Shown: positions 30,884-38,227, numbered from the stretch's first letter. The stretch: DNA of 64,000 nt from Micromonospora mirobrigensis (GCF_900091555.1 NZ_FMCX01000006.1:341116-405115); one strand, 5' to 3'. Notes: generated by a model from the sequence alone, not told the origin. Translations and numbers: made by a program.

Positions 30884-31537
30884 TCAGCGGACGACCTTGA
30901 TGTTGAAGATCGGGTTGCCGAGCCGGCCGTAGAGGCGCAGCCAGAGGGGCAGCAGCATCTCGGTGCCCCGGGCGGTGCCGATGTCGCCCAGGTCGATCAC
31001 GTCGGTGTGGCCGAAGCTGGTCAGCAGCTCGGTGACCTGCTTCTTGGCGTCCGCGTCGTCGCCGGAGACGAAGACCGTGTGCGCGCCGTCGGCGAGCTGC
31101 CGGGGGTGCGTCATCAGGTCGGCGGTGAGGGTGTTGAGCGCCTTCACCACCCGGGTCCGCGGGAATTCCCGCTGGATCCGCTCGCCCAGCGAGTCGTCGT
31201 TGAGCACCGACAGGGTGGGCGGGAAGCCGTTGCTGAAGTCGAGCGGGTTGGCGATGTCGAGCAGCACCTTGCCGGCCAGGTTCTCCTCGCCGGCCGCGCC
31301 CAGCGCCGGCAGGGAGCCGTCGCCGCTGGTCGCGTTGACCACCAGCTCGGCGTCGGTGACGGCTCCGGCGTGGGTGGCCAGGGTGACGGTCGGGTGCGCG
31401 GCGGCCCAGTCGGACCAGTCGCCGCCCCGCGTGGCTGCCACGTCGCGGGTGCCGACGGTGACGTCGTGCCCCAGCTCGGCCGCGCGGGCCGCGATCGCCC
31501 GGCCGACCATGCCGGTGCCCAGTACCCCGATGCGCAT
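30884..31537 (-). CDS. NADPH-dependent F420 reductase-like oxidoreductase
   Basis: A 217-residue F420_oxidored (PF03807) protein with a Rossmann start GVLGTGMVGRAIA at residues 4-16, the NATSGDGSL region near 66-74, and a helical C-terminus. Relatives reduce NADP with F420H2 or act on small imine-like substrates; the exact reaction is not certain. It is divergent from a TetR gene, with two near-identical palindromes between them, and is therefore likely to be its target. Confidence 0.78.
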   Translation of the reverse strand: MRIGVLGTGMVGRAIAARAAELGHDVTVGTRDVAATRGGDWSDWAAAHPTVTLATHAGAVTDAELVVNATSGDGSLPALGAAGEENLAGKVLLDIANPLDFSNGFPPTLSVLNDDSLGERIQREFPRTRVVKALNTLTADLMTHPRQLADGAHTVFVSGDDADAKKQVTELLTSFGHTDVIDLGDIGTARGTEMLLPLWLRLYGRLGNPIFNIKVVR

Positions 31538-31600
31538 GTCGTTCCGTCCTGTCGGTGGTCGCGCGGTGCCCCGTGCACAGCGCTCGATGAAGCCAAGCTA

Positions 31601-31616
31601 ACAGACAGGTCTGTCT
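31601..31616. promoter_or_regulatory. TetR operator site 1 (ACAGACAGGTCTGTCT)
   Basis: Aligns with site 2 to an 18-bp palindrome of the form AGACAGACCGGTCTGTCT. It overlaps the promoter of the minus-strand oxidoreductase gene: TAGCTT on the minus strand (31595-31600) is a candidate -10 box directly beside it. Confidence 0.65.
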
Positions 31617-31654
31617 ACCACCAGAGCTGGCGCTGCTGGCCTGGCGGGAAAAAT

Positions 31655-31675
31655 AGACAGGCCGGTCTGTAGGCT
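31655..31675. promoter_or_regulatory. TetR operator site 2 (AGACAGGCCGGTCTGT) with -10 box TAGGCT
   Basis: The palindrome 31655-31670 runs into TAGGCT (31670-31675), the likely -10 box of the tetR gene. A bound repressor would block both its own gene and, through site 1, the divergent oxidoreductase. Confidence 0.65.
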
Positions 31676-31700
31676 CAGCCGCACCGACCGAGGAGGATCC

Positions 31701-32279
31701 ATGCCCGCGCCGCGCACCCCTGCCGGCTCCGCCCGGGAGCGCATCCTGGAGACCGCCTTCCGGCTCTTCTACGCGTACGGGCCCAGGGGGGTGGGCGTCG
31801 ACACGGTGATCGCCGAGTCGGGGGTGGCCAAGGCGACCCTCTACAAGCACTTCCCGCGCAAGGACGACCTCGTGCTGGCGTACCTGGACAAGGTCGACCA
31901 GGCGTGGTTCGGCGCGCTGCGGGCCGCCGCCCGGGCCGCCGGTGACGCCCCCCGCGACCAGCTCGTCGGCATGTACGACGCGCTCGCCGGCGCCTGCCGC
32001 CGGGAGGGCTACCACGGCTGCGCGTTCATCAACACCGCCGCCGAGTTCCCGACCGGCAGCGAGGTGCACGCCCGTACGGTCGAGCACAAGGACGTGGTCC
32101 GGGCCTGGGTGACCGACCTGGCCCGGCGGGCCGGCGCGGCCGAGCCGGAGCTGTTGGCCCGCCAGCTCACCCTGCTGCTCGACGGTGGCCTGGCCGCCGG
32201 CGTGCTCGACGGCGACCCGGCGGTCGCCGAGGCGGCGAAGCGCAGCGCCCGCGCCCTGGTCGACGCCGCGCTCGGCTGA
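31701..32279 (+). CDS. TetR/AcrR-family repressor
   Basis: A 192-residue TetR regulator. The HTH at about residues 15-55 ends with VAKATLYKHFPRKDDLVLAY, and a ligand-binding helical domain follows. GAGGAGGA just upstream of the ATG is a strong ribosome-binding site. It is divergent from the F420-type oxidoreductase and shares a control region with two palindromes, so it most likely represses that gene and itself. The inducer is unknown. Confidence 0.88.
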   Translation: MPAPRTPAGSARERILETAFRLFYAYGPRGVGVDTVIAESGVAKATLYKHFPRKDDLVLAYLDKVDQAWFGALRAAARAAGDAPRDQLVGMYDALAGACRREGYHGCAFINTAAEFPTGSEVHARTVEHKDVVRAWVTDLARRAGAAEPELLARQLTLLLDGGLAAGVLDGDPAVAEAAKRSARALVDAALG

Positions 32280-32286
32280 TCGGGCT

Positions 32287-32336
32287 GTTAACAGGGGGCC
32301 CCTGCTATACCGCAGGCGTTAAGAAGGGGCCCTTCC
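32287..32336 (-). repeat. Dispersed GGGGCCCC/GTTAAC element (copy G)
   Basis: On the minus strand it starts GGAAGGGCCCC on the base after the TAA stop of the gene at 32337, and has the linker GCCTGCGGTATAGC and a second half-unit ending in GTTAAC. It lies between two convergent genes. Confidence 0.82.
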
Positions 32337-33143
32337 TTACGCGCTGGCCGGGTGGGGGGCGATCTGGCCCTGGCGCAGCCGGGCCGCGCACAGCTCGGCC
32401 AGCTTCGCGTACGCGGGCGCGCCGACCAGCGCGGTCAGCTCCGGCCCGTACGAGACGTACATCGGCTCGGCGCCGACGTGCGCGTCGGTGGAAGAGGTGC
32501 ACCACCAGTCCAGGTCGTGCCCGCCGGCGCCCCAGCCCCGCCGGTCGAACTCGGCGAGCGTGGAGATCAGCACCTGCGTGTTGTCCGGTCGCTTGTGCCA
32601 CTCCTGGTCCCGGCGGACCGGCAGCTGCCAGCAGACGTCCGGCTTGTATTCCAGCGGGTGCACCCCGTCGCGCAGCGCCTGGGCGTGCAGGGCGCAGCCG
32701 CCGCCGGCCGGGAAGTCGGCGTCGTTGAGGAAGACGCAGGGCGCGTCCTCGCTGCGGGTGGCGGTCCGTCGGGCCGGGTTCTTGCCGTCGACCGTGTCCT
32801 CCTCGGTCCAGTTCTTGAAGCCCTTGCGGAAGTGCTGCCAGGTCTGCGGGGTGAGCCGCTTGACCGCCGCCCGGACCCGCTTCTCGTCGTCGGCGTCGGT
32901 GAAGAACGCGCCGTGCGAGCAGCAGCCGTCGGCGGCGCGGCCGGCGACGATGCCGTGGCAGCCCTTGCCGAAGACGCAGGTCCAGCGGGACAGCAGCCAG
33001 GTCAGGTCGGCGCGGACCACGTGCCGCTCGTCGGCCGGGTCGACGAACTCGATCCACTCCCGGGGGAAGTCCAGCCCGACCTCCCGACTTCGCGGGTCGT
33101 CGGGGTCGTCCACCAGCACCCGCAGCTCCACCTGGCTCGTCAC
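32337..33143 (-). CDS. Conserved cysteine-rich protein of unknown function (Rv0495c-like)
   Basis: A 268-residue soluble protein conserved next to ppx in actinobacteria (Rv0495c in M. tuberculosis). It has about nine cysteines in clusters: CVFGKGCHG near residue 56, CCSHGAFF near 73, then single Cys in PCVFLND, GGGCALH and DVCWQLP. The pattern recalls YkgJ/DUF3109-type metal or iron-sulfur binding proteins, but no enzyme motif is visible. The GTG start has TACGCT (33151-33156) exactly 7 bases upstream on the minus strand. It is divergent from the Ppx/GppA gene. Confidence 0.72.
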   Translation of the reverse strand: MTSQVELRVLVDDPDDPRSREVGLDFPREWIEFVDPADERHVVRADLTWLLSRWTCVFGKGCHGIVAGRAADGCCSHGAFFTDADDEKRVRAAVKRLTPQTWQHFRKGFKNWTEEDTVDGKNPARRTATRSEDAPCVFLNDADFPAGGGCALHAQALRDGVHPLEYKPDVCWQLPVRRDQEWHKRPDNTQVLISTLAEFDRRGWGAGGHDLDWWCTSSTDAHVGAEPMYVSYGPELTALVGAPAYAKLAELCAARLRQGQIAPHPASA

Positions 33144-33204
33144 CCGGACCAGCGTACGCGGGGTGACCCGGGCCGGCCGGTGAGCCGACGAAACACATTG
33201 GCCC

Positions 33205-33210
33205 TAGTGT
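33205..33210 (+). promoter_or_regulatory. -10 box (TAGTGT) for the Ppx/GppA gene
   Basis: TAGTGT is followed by exactly 7 bases and the ATG at 33218. Together with TACGCT (33151-33156, minus strand) it forms a compact divergent promoter pair. Confidence 0.5.
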
Positions 33211-33217
33211 CGTTGCC

Positions 33218-34162
33218 ATGCGACTGGGAGTCCTCGACGTCGGTTCCAACACCGTCCACCTGCTGGTGGTCGACGCCCACCACGGCGCCCACCCCTGGCC
33301 GGCCCACTCGGAGAAGGTGGTGCTGCGGCTGGCCGAACAGATCGGCCCGGACGGGGCACTGACCGAGGCCGGCGCGGAGAGCCTGGTCGAGGCGGTCGGG
33401 ATGGCCCGGGCCGCGGCGACCGGGCACGGCGCGGAGGACCTGATCGCCTTCGCGACGTCCGCGGTCCGGGACGCCACCAACGCGGCCGAGGTGCTCGCCC
33501 GGGTCCGGGAGGCCACCGGCGTACGCCTGGAGGTGCTGCCCGGTGCGGACGAGGCGCGGATGACGTTCCTGGCGGTCCGGCGGTGGTTCGGCTGGTCCGC
33601 CGGCCGGCTGCTGGTGCTGGACATCGGCGGCGGCTCGCTGGAGCTGGCGGCCGGGATCGACGAGGACCCGGAGGTGGCCGAGTCGCTGCCGCTGGGCGCC
33701 GGCCGGCTCAGCCGGGAGCGGCTGCGGGTCGACCCGTCCGGCCTGGTGCCGCCGTCGGCCGAGGCCGTGCAGGAGCTGCGGGAGTACGTCGACGAGCTGC
33801 TCGACCCGGTGGTGGAGAAGCTGGCCGCGGTGGGCTGGGATCGGCCGGTGGCCACCTCGAAGACGTTCCGGACGTTGGCCCGGCTGGCCGGCGCGGCGCC
33901 CTCCGGTTCCGGGCTGTGGGCCCGGCGCAGCCTGACCCGGACCGGGCTGCGGCTGGTGACCGGCTTCGTCCGGCACATCCCGCCGGCCCAGCTGCCGGAG
34001 CTGGAGGGGGTGAGCCCGGGACGCGCCCACCAGTTGCTGGCCGGCGCCGTGGTCGCCGAGGCGGTGCTGCGTCGGCTGGACATCGAGTCGTTGGACATCT
34101 GCCCGTGGGCGCTGCGCGAGGGGGTCATCCTGCGCCGGCTGGACCAGCTCGAACCGAAGTGA
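33218..34162 (+). CDS. Ppx/GppA phosphatase family protein (Rv0496-like)
   Basis: A 314-residue member of the exopolyphosphatase/pppGpp phosphatase family (actin-like ATPase fold). Motifs: DVGSNTVHLL near residues 7-16, FATSAVRDATN near 86, and DIGGGSLELA near 139. It is the short form without a C-terminal HD domain, like M. tuberculosis PPX1/Rv0496, which hydrolyses short-chain polyphosphate. Proximity to phoU and senX3-regX3 suggests a phosphate-economy neighbourhood. Confidence 0.88.
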   Translation: MRLGVLDVGSNTVHLLVVDAHHGAHPWPAHSEKVVLRLAEQIGPDGALTEAGAESLVEAVGMARAAATGHGAEDLIAFATSAVRDATNAAEVLARVREATGVRLEVLPGADEARMTFLAVRRWFGWSAGRLLVLDIGGGSLELAAGIDEDPEVAESLPLGAGRLSRERLRVDPSGLVPPSAEAVQELREYVDELLDPVVEKLAAVGWDRPVATSKTFRTLARLAGAAPSGSGLWARRSLTRTGLRLVTGFVRHIPPAQLPELEGVSPGRAHQLLAGAVVAEAVLRRLDIESLDICPWALREGVILRRLDQLEPK

Positions 34163-34224
34163 CGTGGTCGGCGGTTACGGGCGCTTTGCGGTGACTCGTC
34201 ACGGTGTCCGTTCGCGACCCCGGT

Positions 34225-34230
34225 TACCCT
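34225..34230 (+). promoter_or_regulatory. -10 box (TACCCT), decides a GTG start at 34238
   Basis: TACCCT is followed by exactly 7 bases and GTG at 34238. An ATG two codons upstream (34232) would be only one base from the hexamer, so the GTG is preferred. Confidence 0.5.
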
Positions 34231-34237
34231 GATGGAT

Positions 34238-35044
34238 GTGACTTCCCACGTCCCGGTGCTCCTCTCCACGTCCTCGGTCTTCCCCGAGCGGACCGCGGCG
34301 GCCTTCCAGCTGGCCGCCGCGGTCGGCTACGACGGCATCGAGGTGATGGTCTGGACCGACGCGGTGAGCCAGGACGCCGGGGCGCTGCGCGGCCTCTCCG
34401 AGCACTACGGCATGCCGGTGCTCTCGGTGCACGCCCCCTGCCTGCTGGTCACCCAGCGGGTGTGGAGCCCCGACCCGTGGGAGCGGCTGCGCCGCTCGGC
34501 GGAGCTGGCCGAGACGCTGGGCGCGCCGACCGTGGTGGTGCACCCGCCGTTCACCTGGCAGCGCGACTACGCGCGGGGCTTCGCCGAGGGGCTGGCCGAG
34601 ATCGAGGAGCGGTTCGGCGGGCTGCGCTTCGCCGTGGAGAACATGTACCCGGTGCGGATGGCCGGCCGGCAGTTCGTCCCGTACGTGCCTGGCTGGGACC
34701 CGACCGAGACCGGCTACTCCTCCTACACGCTGGACCTGTCGCACTGCGCCGCCTCGCACACCGACGCGCTGGCGATGGCCGACCGGATGGGCGACGCGCT
34801 GGCGCACGTCCACCTCGGTGACGGCACCGGCGAGGGCCGCGACGAGCACCTGGTCCCCGGCCGGGGCGGTCAGCCCTGCGCCGAGCTGCTCCGCTCGCTC
34901 GCCGGCCGCGGCTTCACCGGCTCGGTGGCCGTGGAGGTCACCACGAGAGGCGCCAAGAGCCGCGCCGTCCGCGAGGCCGACCTGCGCGAGTCCCTGCAGT
35001 TCGCCAGGGCCAACCTCACGGCCCCCTCCCCCCTCAACGCCTGA
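34238..35044 (+). CDS. Sugar phosphate isomerase/epimerase-like TIM-barrel protein (Rv0498-like)
   Basis: A 268-residue xylose-isomerase-like TIM barrel (PF01261, AP endonuclease 2 superfamily). Metal-ligand candidates are Glu in GIEVMVW near residue 36, His in SVHAPC near 65, His in VVVHPPF near 100, Glu in FAVENMYP near 133, Asp/His in LDLSHCAAS near 166 and AHVHLGDG near 191. Its place after the ppx gene matches Rv0498. The substrate is unknown; an endonuclease IV-like role is less likely given the length. Confidence 0.8.
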   Translation: MTSHVPVLLSTSSVFPERTAAAFQLAAAVGYDGIEVMVWTDAVSQDAGALRGLSEHYGMPVLSVHAPCLLVTQRVWSPDPWERLRRSAELAETLGAPTVVVHPPFTWQRDYARGFAEGLAEIEERFGGLRFAVENMYPVRMAGRQFVPYVPGWDPTETGYSSYTLDLSHCAASHTDALAMADRMGDALAHVHLGDGTGEGRDEHLVPGRGGQPCAELLRSLAGRGFTGSVAVEVTTRGAKSRAVREADLRESLQFARANLTAPSPLNA

Positions 35045-35083
35045 CCCCCCGGCCCGCGCCGGCCCGGGGCGGGGTGGGGTGGG

Positions 35084-35626
35084 TCAGGCGGGGGTGGGGG
35101 TGAGGGTGGCGGCGCGTTTGCGGGCGCGGTGGGCGGCGACGTGGGAGCGGGTGGCGCAGCGCTCGGAGCAGAAGCGGCGGCAGCAGTTCGAGGACGTGTC
35201 CAGGTAGACGTTGCCGCAGCGCTCGTCGGCGCAGACCCCGAACCGGGCGCTGCCGTACTCGCAGAGCCAGACCGAGAGGCCCCAGGCCGCGCCGGCCAGG
35301 TATTCCGCGCTCACCGAGGAGCCCCGGCTGGTGACGTGCATGTGCCAGTCGCTGGAGTCGTGGCCGGAGATGCGCGGCTGGACCGGGTACGCCTCCAGCA
35401 GCGCGTTCAGCTCCGCCACCGCCTCGGCGTCCCGCCCCGAGGTGCCGTACTCGAAGATGTCGCGGAGGCGCTTCTGCGCCCGCCGGAACGTCGCCAGGTC
35501 GCGCTCCGCGACCTCGTCGCGCATCCACGCGTTCTCGTCGGGGAAGAGGGCCCGCAGGGCGTCGAGGTCGTCCAGCCGGGCGTTGACGAGGTCGACCCCG
35601 GTCCGGGCGTACGCGTCGAAGTTCAC
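35084..35626 (-). CDS. CGNR zinc-finger protein
   Basis: A 180-residue protein of the CGNR family (ABATE plus zinc finger), thought to be stress-related transcription regulators. The N-terminal ABATE-like helical domain is followed by the finger: Cys in FGVCADERCGNVYLDTS near residues 131-147, then NCCRRFCSERCATR near 149-162, and a basic end. GTG at 35626 was chosen because TACCGT (35634-35639) sits exactly 7 bases upstream on the minus strand, although the frame is open farther out. Targets unknown. Confidence 0.82.
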   Translation of the reverse strand: MNFDAYARTGVDLVNARLDDLDALRALFPDENAWMRDEVAERDLATFRRAQKRLRDIFEYGTSGRDAEAVAELNALLEAYPVQPRISGHDSSDWHMHVTSRGSSVSAEYLAGAAWGLSVWLCEYGSARFGVCADERCGNVYLDTSSNCCRRFCSERCATRSHVAAHRARKRAATLTPTPA

Positions 35627-35633
35627 GACACCA

Positions 35634-35639
35634 ACGGTA
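35634..35639 (-). promoter_or_regulatory. -10 box (TACCGT) for the CGNR gene
   Basis: Seven bases separate it from the GTG at 35626 on the minus strand. It lies in the 19-base gap after the preceding minus-strand gene. Confidence 0.5.
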
Positions 35640-35645
35640 GACGAC

Positions 35646-36812
35646 TCACGGGACACGCGGCGCGTCGATGTAGTGCGGCAGGAACCGGGCGTAACCGTCG
35701 GTGATCAGGCTCTCGCTCTCCCGCACCCCCAGCCCGGCCGCCTCCCCGCCGACGATCCAGCTGCCCAGCACCGTACGGTTCCCGGCGAACTCGGGCAGCG
35801 CCCGGAACTCCTGATAGCAGTAGCCCTCGTCGCCGTAGATCCCCGGATTGGTGATCTCGTCACCGTCGGTGACGATCCGGATCGAGCCGCCCTCCCGGCC
35901 CAGCAGCGGCTTGGCCACGTACGCGGTCATGCCCCGCGGCGAGTCCAGGTAGGCCGGCAGCAGGTACTCGTGCCCCGGGTACAGCTCCCAGAGCACGGCG
36001 AGCAGCGCCTTGTTCGACAGCAGCAGCTTCCAGGCCGGCTCGATCCAGGTGGTCGGGGTGCCCGGGTCGAGCGCCGGCGGCCCGTACGGCTCGGCCAGCA
36101 TCCACTCCCACGGATAGAGCTTGAAGCAGGTGGTGACCGGCTGGTCCGCCGCGTCGACGAAGCGCCGCCCGTCCCAGCCGATCTCCTGGATCGGCAGCAG
36201 CTCGGCGGCCAGCCCCGCCTGGCGGGCGGTCTCGGCCAGGTAGCCGGCGGTCATCTGGTCCTCGCCGGACTCCTCCTCGTTCGACCAGGCCACGTGCACC
36301 CGCCGGTCGTGCAGGCCGGCGCCGATCTTCGCCCACGCGCCGACCAGCCGCTCGTGCAGGCTGTTCCACTGGTCGGCCTCCGGCCGGGTGTCCTCCAGCC
36401 AGAACCACTGCACGATGGCCGCCTCGACCAGCGAGGTCGGGGTGTCGGCGTTGTACTCCAGCAGCTTGGGCGGCCAGGAGCCGTCGTAGCGCAGGTCGAA
36501 GCGGCCGTACAGGCTTGGCGGGCCCTCCCGCAGCGAGCGCGCGACCGCCTCGGCGGCCCAGCCCGGGATGCCGAACTCGGCGTACCGGCCGCGGGCCACC
36601 ACGTGCTCGGCGGCGGCCACGCACATCCGGTGCAGCTCCTCGGTCGCCTCCTCCAGTCGGAGCACCTCGTCGAGGTCGAACGCGTACGCCGCCGTCTCGT
36701 CCCAGTACGACATGATCCCGCCGTCGGGCAGCTCGGTGTCGACGTAGACCAGGCCCTGGGAGCGGATGGTGGCGTCCCAGTCCGGGCGGGGGGTGACCGC
36801 CTCGCGGCGCAT
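35646..36812 (-). CDS. Glutathionylspermidine synthase-family ATP-grasp ligase (YgiC-like)
   Basis: A 388-residue GSP_synth domain protein. Characteristic segments are LRYDGSWPPKLLEYNADTPT near residues 107-126 (substrate/Mg site), SNEEESGEDQ near 176, and the ATP-grasp core KLLLSNKALL near 262 and AKPLLGREGGSIRI near 304. The family forms an amide bond on a peptide-like carboxylate with ATP. Actinobacteria lack glutathione and glutathionylspermidine, so the true substrate differs. It lies 2 bases after the lipoprotein gene; E. coli ygiB-ygiC pairs a lipoprotein with the same kind of enzyme. The lipoprotein may be its substrate. Confidence 0.87.
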   Translation of the reverse strand: MRREAVTPRPDWDATIRSQGLVYVDTELPDGGIMSYWDETAAYAFDLDEVLRLEEATEELHRMCVAAAEHVVARGRYAEFGIPGWAAEAVARSLREGPPSLYGRFDLRYDGSWPPKLLEYNADTPTSLVEAAIVQWFWLEDTRPEADQWNSLHERLVGAWAKIGAGLHDRRVHVAWSNEEESGEDQMTAGYLAETARQAGLAAELLPIQEIGWDGRRFVDAADQPVTTCFKLYPWEWMLAEPYGPPALDPGTPTTWIEPAWKLLLSNKALLAVLWELYPGHEYLLPAYLDSPRGMTAYVAKPLLGREGGSIRIVTDGDEITNPGIYGDEGYCYQEFRALPEFAGNRTVLGSWIVGGEAAGLGVRESESLITDGYARFLPHYIDAPRVP

Positions 36813-36814
36813 CG

Positions 36815-37084
36815 TCAGCCGCCGCAGGAGGCGAGGTGGGTGCCGAACCCGCCGCGCTCGGGCAGGGCCGCGGCGACCGGCGTGGGAGTGTCCCGGGCGG
36901 CCGACGGCGCGGGGACCCGCAGCGCCAGCGCCACGGTGTCGCCGCCGCCCCCGGCCGGACCGAGCGCGCAGTCGTCATCGTCGTCGTCGGTCAGGTTGCA
37001 GCCGGAGAGCGCCAGCGCGAGGGCGGTCAGCGCGCCGAGCTGCACGGTGGCCGACCGGAGTCGGCGTCGGGGGTGTCGTTCCAC
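36815..37084 (-). CDS. Very small lipoprotein with RGGFG motif and C-terminal Cys-Gly-Gly (mini YgiB-like)
   Basis: An 89-residue predicted lipoprotein. An Arg-rich n-region and a hydrophobic stretch lead to LALSGC, with the lipidated Cys at about residue 29. An Asp run and a second Cys follow, then a Pro/Ala linker, and the end reads RGGFGTHLASCGG. The RGGFG word is also near the C-terminus of E. coli YgiB as I recall it. The GTG start has TACAAC (37091-37096) 6 bases upstream on the minus strand. The ligase gene follows after 2 bases. The C-terminal Cys-Gly-Gly resembles the acceptor end that glutathionylspermidine synthases recognise. Confidence 0.78.
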   Translation of the reverse strand: MERHPRRRLRSATVQLGALTALALALSGCNLTDDDDDDCALGPAGGGGDTVALALRVPAPSAARDTPTPVAAALPERGGFGTHLASCGG

Positions 37085-37119
37085 GTGATCGTTGTAGCCG
37101 ATCCGCGCTATCGGTGTGG

Positions 37120-37173
37120 GGTTAGGAGGGGCCCCCTGTTAACAGACGTCCGTTAACAGGGGGCCCCTCCTTC
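37120..37173. repeat. Dispersed GGGGCCCC/GTTAAC element, inverted form (copy H)
   Basis: Here the two half-units are inverted instead of direct: a perfect 20-bp stem (37124-37143 with 37152-37171) with an 8-base loop AGACGTCC. It lies between the divergent lipoprotein and proline dehydrogenase genes. Confidence 0.85.
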
Positions 37174-37237
37174 CGCCCGGGGCGCACGGTGCGTGACGTT
37201 GGTCGCCGCCGCCGGGCGGGGGGTCCGGGGCGGGCGT

Positions 37238-37243
37238 TACGCT
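37238..37243 (+). promoter_or_regulatory. -10 box (TACGCT) for proline dehydrogenase
   Basis: TACGCT ends 6 bases before the ATG at 37250. Confidence 0.45.
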
Positions 37244-37249
37244 CGGCTC

Positions 37250-38170
37250 ATGCTCCGTTCCGTCATCCTCGCCGCCTCCCGGTCATCCCAGGTCGAGCGG
37301 CTCGTTGCGACGGCCCCGTTCACCCGGGACGTCGTCCGCCGGTTCGTCGCCGGCGCCGGCACCGACGACGCGTTGCGCGCGACCCGCGAGCTCGTCGCCG
37401 ACGGCCAAGCGGTCACCCTCGACCACCTCGGCGAGGACACCGTCACCCCCGAGCAGGCGAACGCCACCCGCGACGAATACCTCAAGCTGCTGCGGCTGCT
37501 CGGCGCCGCCGGGCTCACCCCCGCCGCCGAGGTGAGCGTGAAGCTCTCCGCGCTGGGGCAGATGTTCGACGAGCAGCTCGCGTACGACAATGCCCGGGCG
37601 ATCTGCGTGGCGGCCGACGCGGCGGGCACCACGGTCACCCTGGACATGGAGGACCACACCACCACCGACTCGACGCTGGACATCCTGGCCCGGCTGCGCA
37701 AGGACTTCCCGTCGACCGGGGCGGTGCTCCAGGCGTACCTGCGGCGGACCGAGTCGGACTGCCGGGAGCTGGCCGCGGCCGGTTCGCGGGTGCGGCTCTG
37801 CAAGGGGGCGTACAAGGAGCCCGAGTCGGTGGCGTACCAGTCGGCCCGCGAGGTGGACAAGTCGTACGTGCGCTGCCTGAACGTGCTGATGTCCGGTGAC
37901 GGCTATCCGATGCTGGCCACCCACGACCCCCGGCTGATCGCGATCGGCGAGGACCGGGCCCGCTGGTTCGACCGCGGCCCGGACCGCTTCGAGTTCCAGA
38001 TGCTGTACGGCATCCGCCCGGAGGAGCAGCAGCGCCTGGTGGGTGAGGGCTACACCGTGCGCACCTACGTCCCCTACGGCGACCAGTGGTACGGCTACCT
38101 GATGCGCCGGCTCGCCGAGCGCCCCGCCAACCTGGCCTTCTTCGGTCGGGCGCTGATCTCCAAGAAGTAG
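37250..38170 (+). CDS. Proline dehydrogenase (monofunctional PutB type)
   Basis: A 306-residue FAD enzyme that oxidises proline to pyrroline-5-carboxylate. Conserved segments are VSVKLSALGQ near residue 95, RLCKGAYKEPESVAYQ near 182-197, FQMLYGIR near 245, and YVPYGDQWYGYLMRRLAERP near 271-290. The length fits the short monofunctional enzymes of Gram-positive bacteria. The usual partner, P5C dehydrogenase, is not in this window. It stands alone between repeat copy H and a hairpin. Confidence 0.95.
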   Translation: MLRSVILAASRSSQVERLVATAPFTRDVVRRFVAGAGTDDALRATRELVADGQAVTLDHLGEDTVTPEQANATRDEYLKLLRLLGAAGLTPAAEVSVKLSALGQMFDEQLAYDNARAICVAADAAGTTVTLDMEDHTTTDSTLDILARLRKDFPSTGAVLQAYLRRTESDCRELAAAGSRVRLCKGAYKEPESVAYQSAREVDKSYVRCLNVLMSGDGYPMLATHDPRLIAIGEDRARWFDRGPDRFEFQMLYGIRPEEQQRLVGEGYTVRTYVPYGDQWYGYLMRRLAERPANLAFFGRALISKK

Positions 38171-38188
38171 TCACCCCCTGCGGCCTCC

Positions 38189-38227
38189 ACCGGCCCGCTC
38201 ACCGTCCTCGGCGGTGCGCGGGCCGGT
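38189..38227 (+). terminator. Hairpin after proline dehydrogenase
   Basis: A 10-bp perfect stem (38189-38198 with 38218-38227) with a 19-base loop lies 18 bases after the stop codon. Confidence 0.5.
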
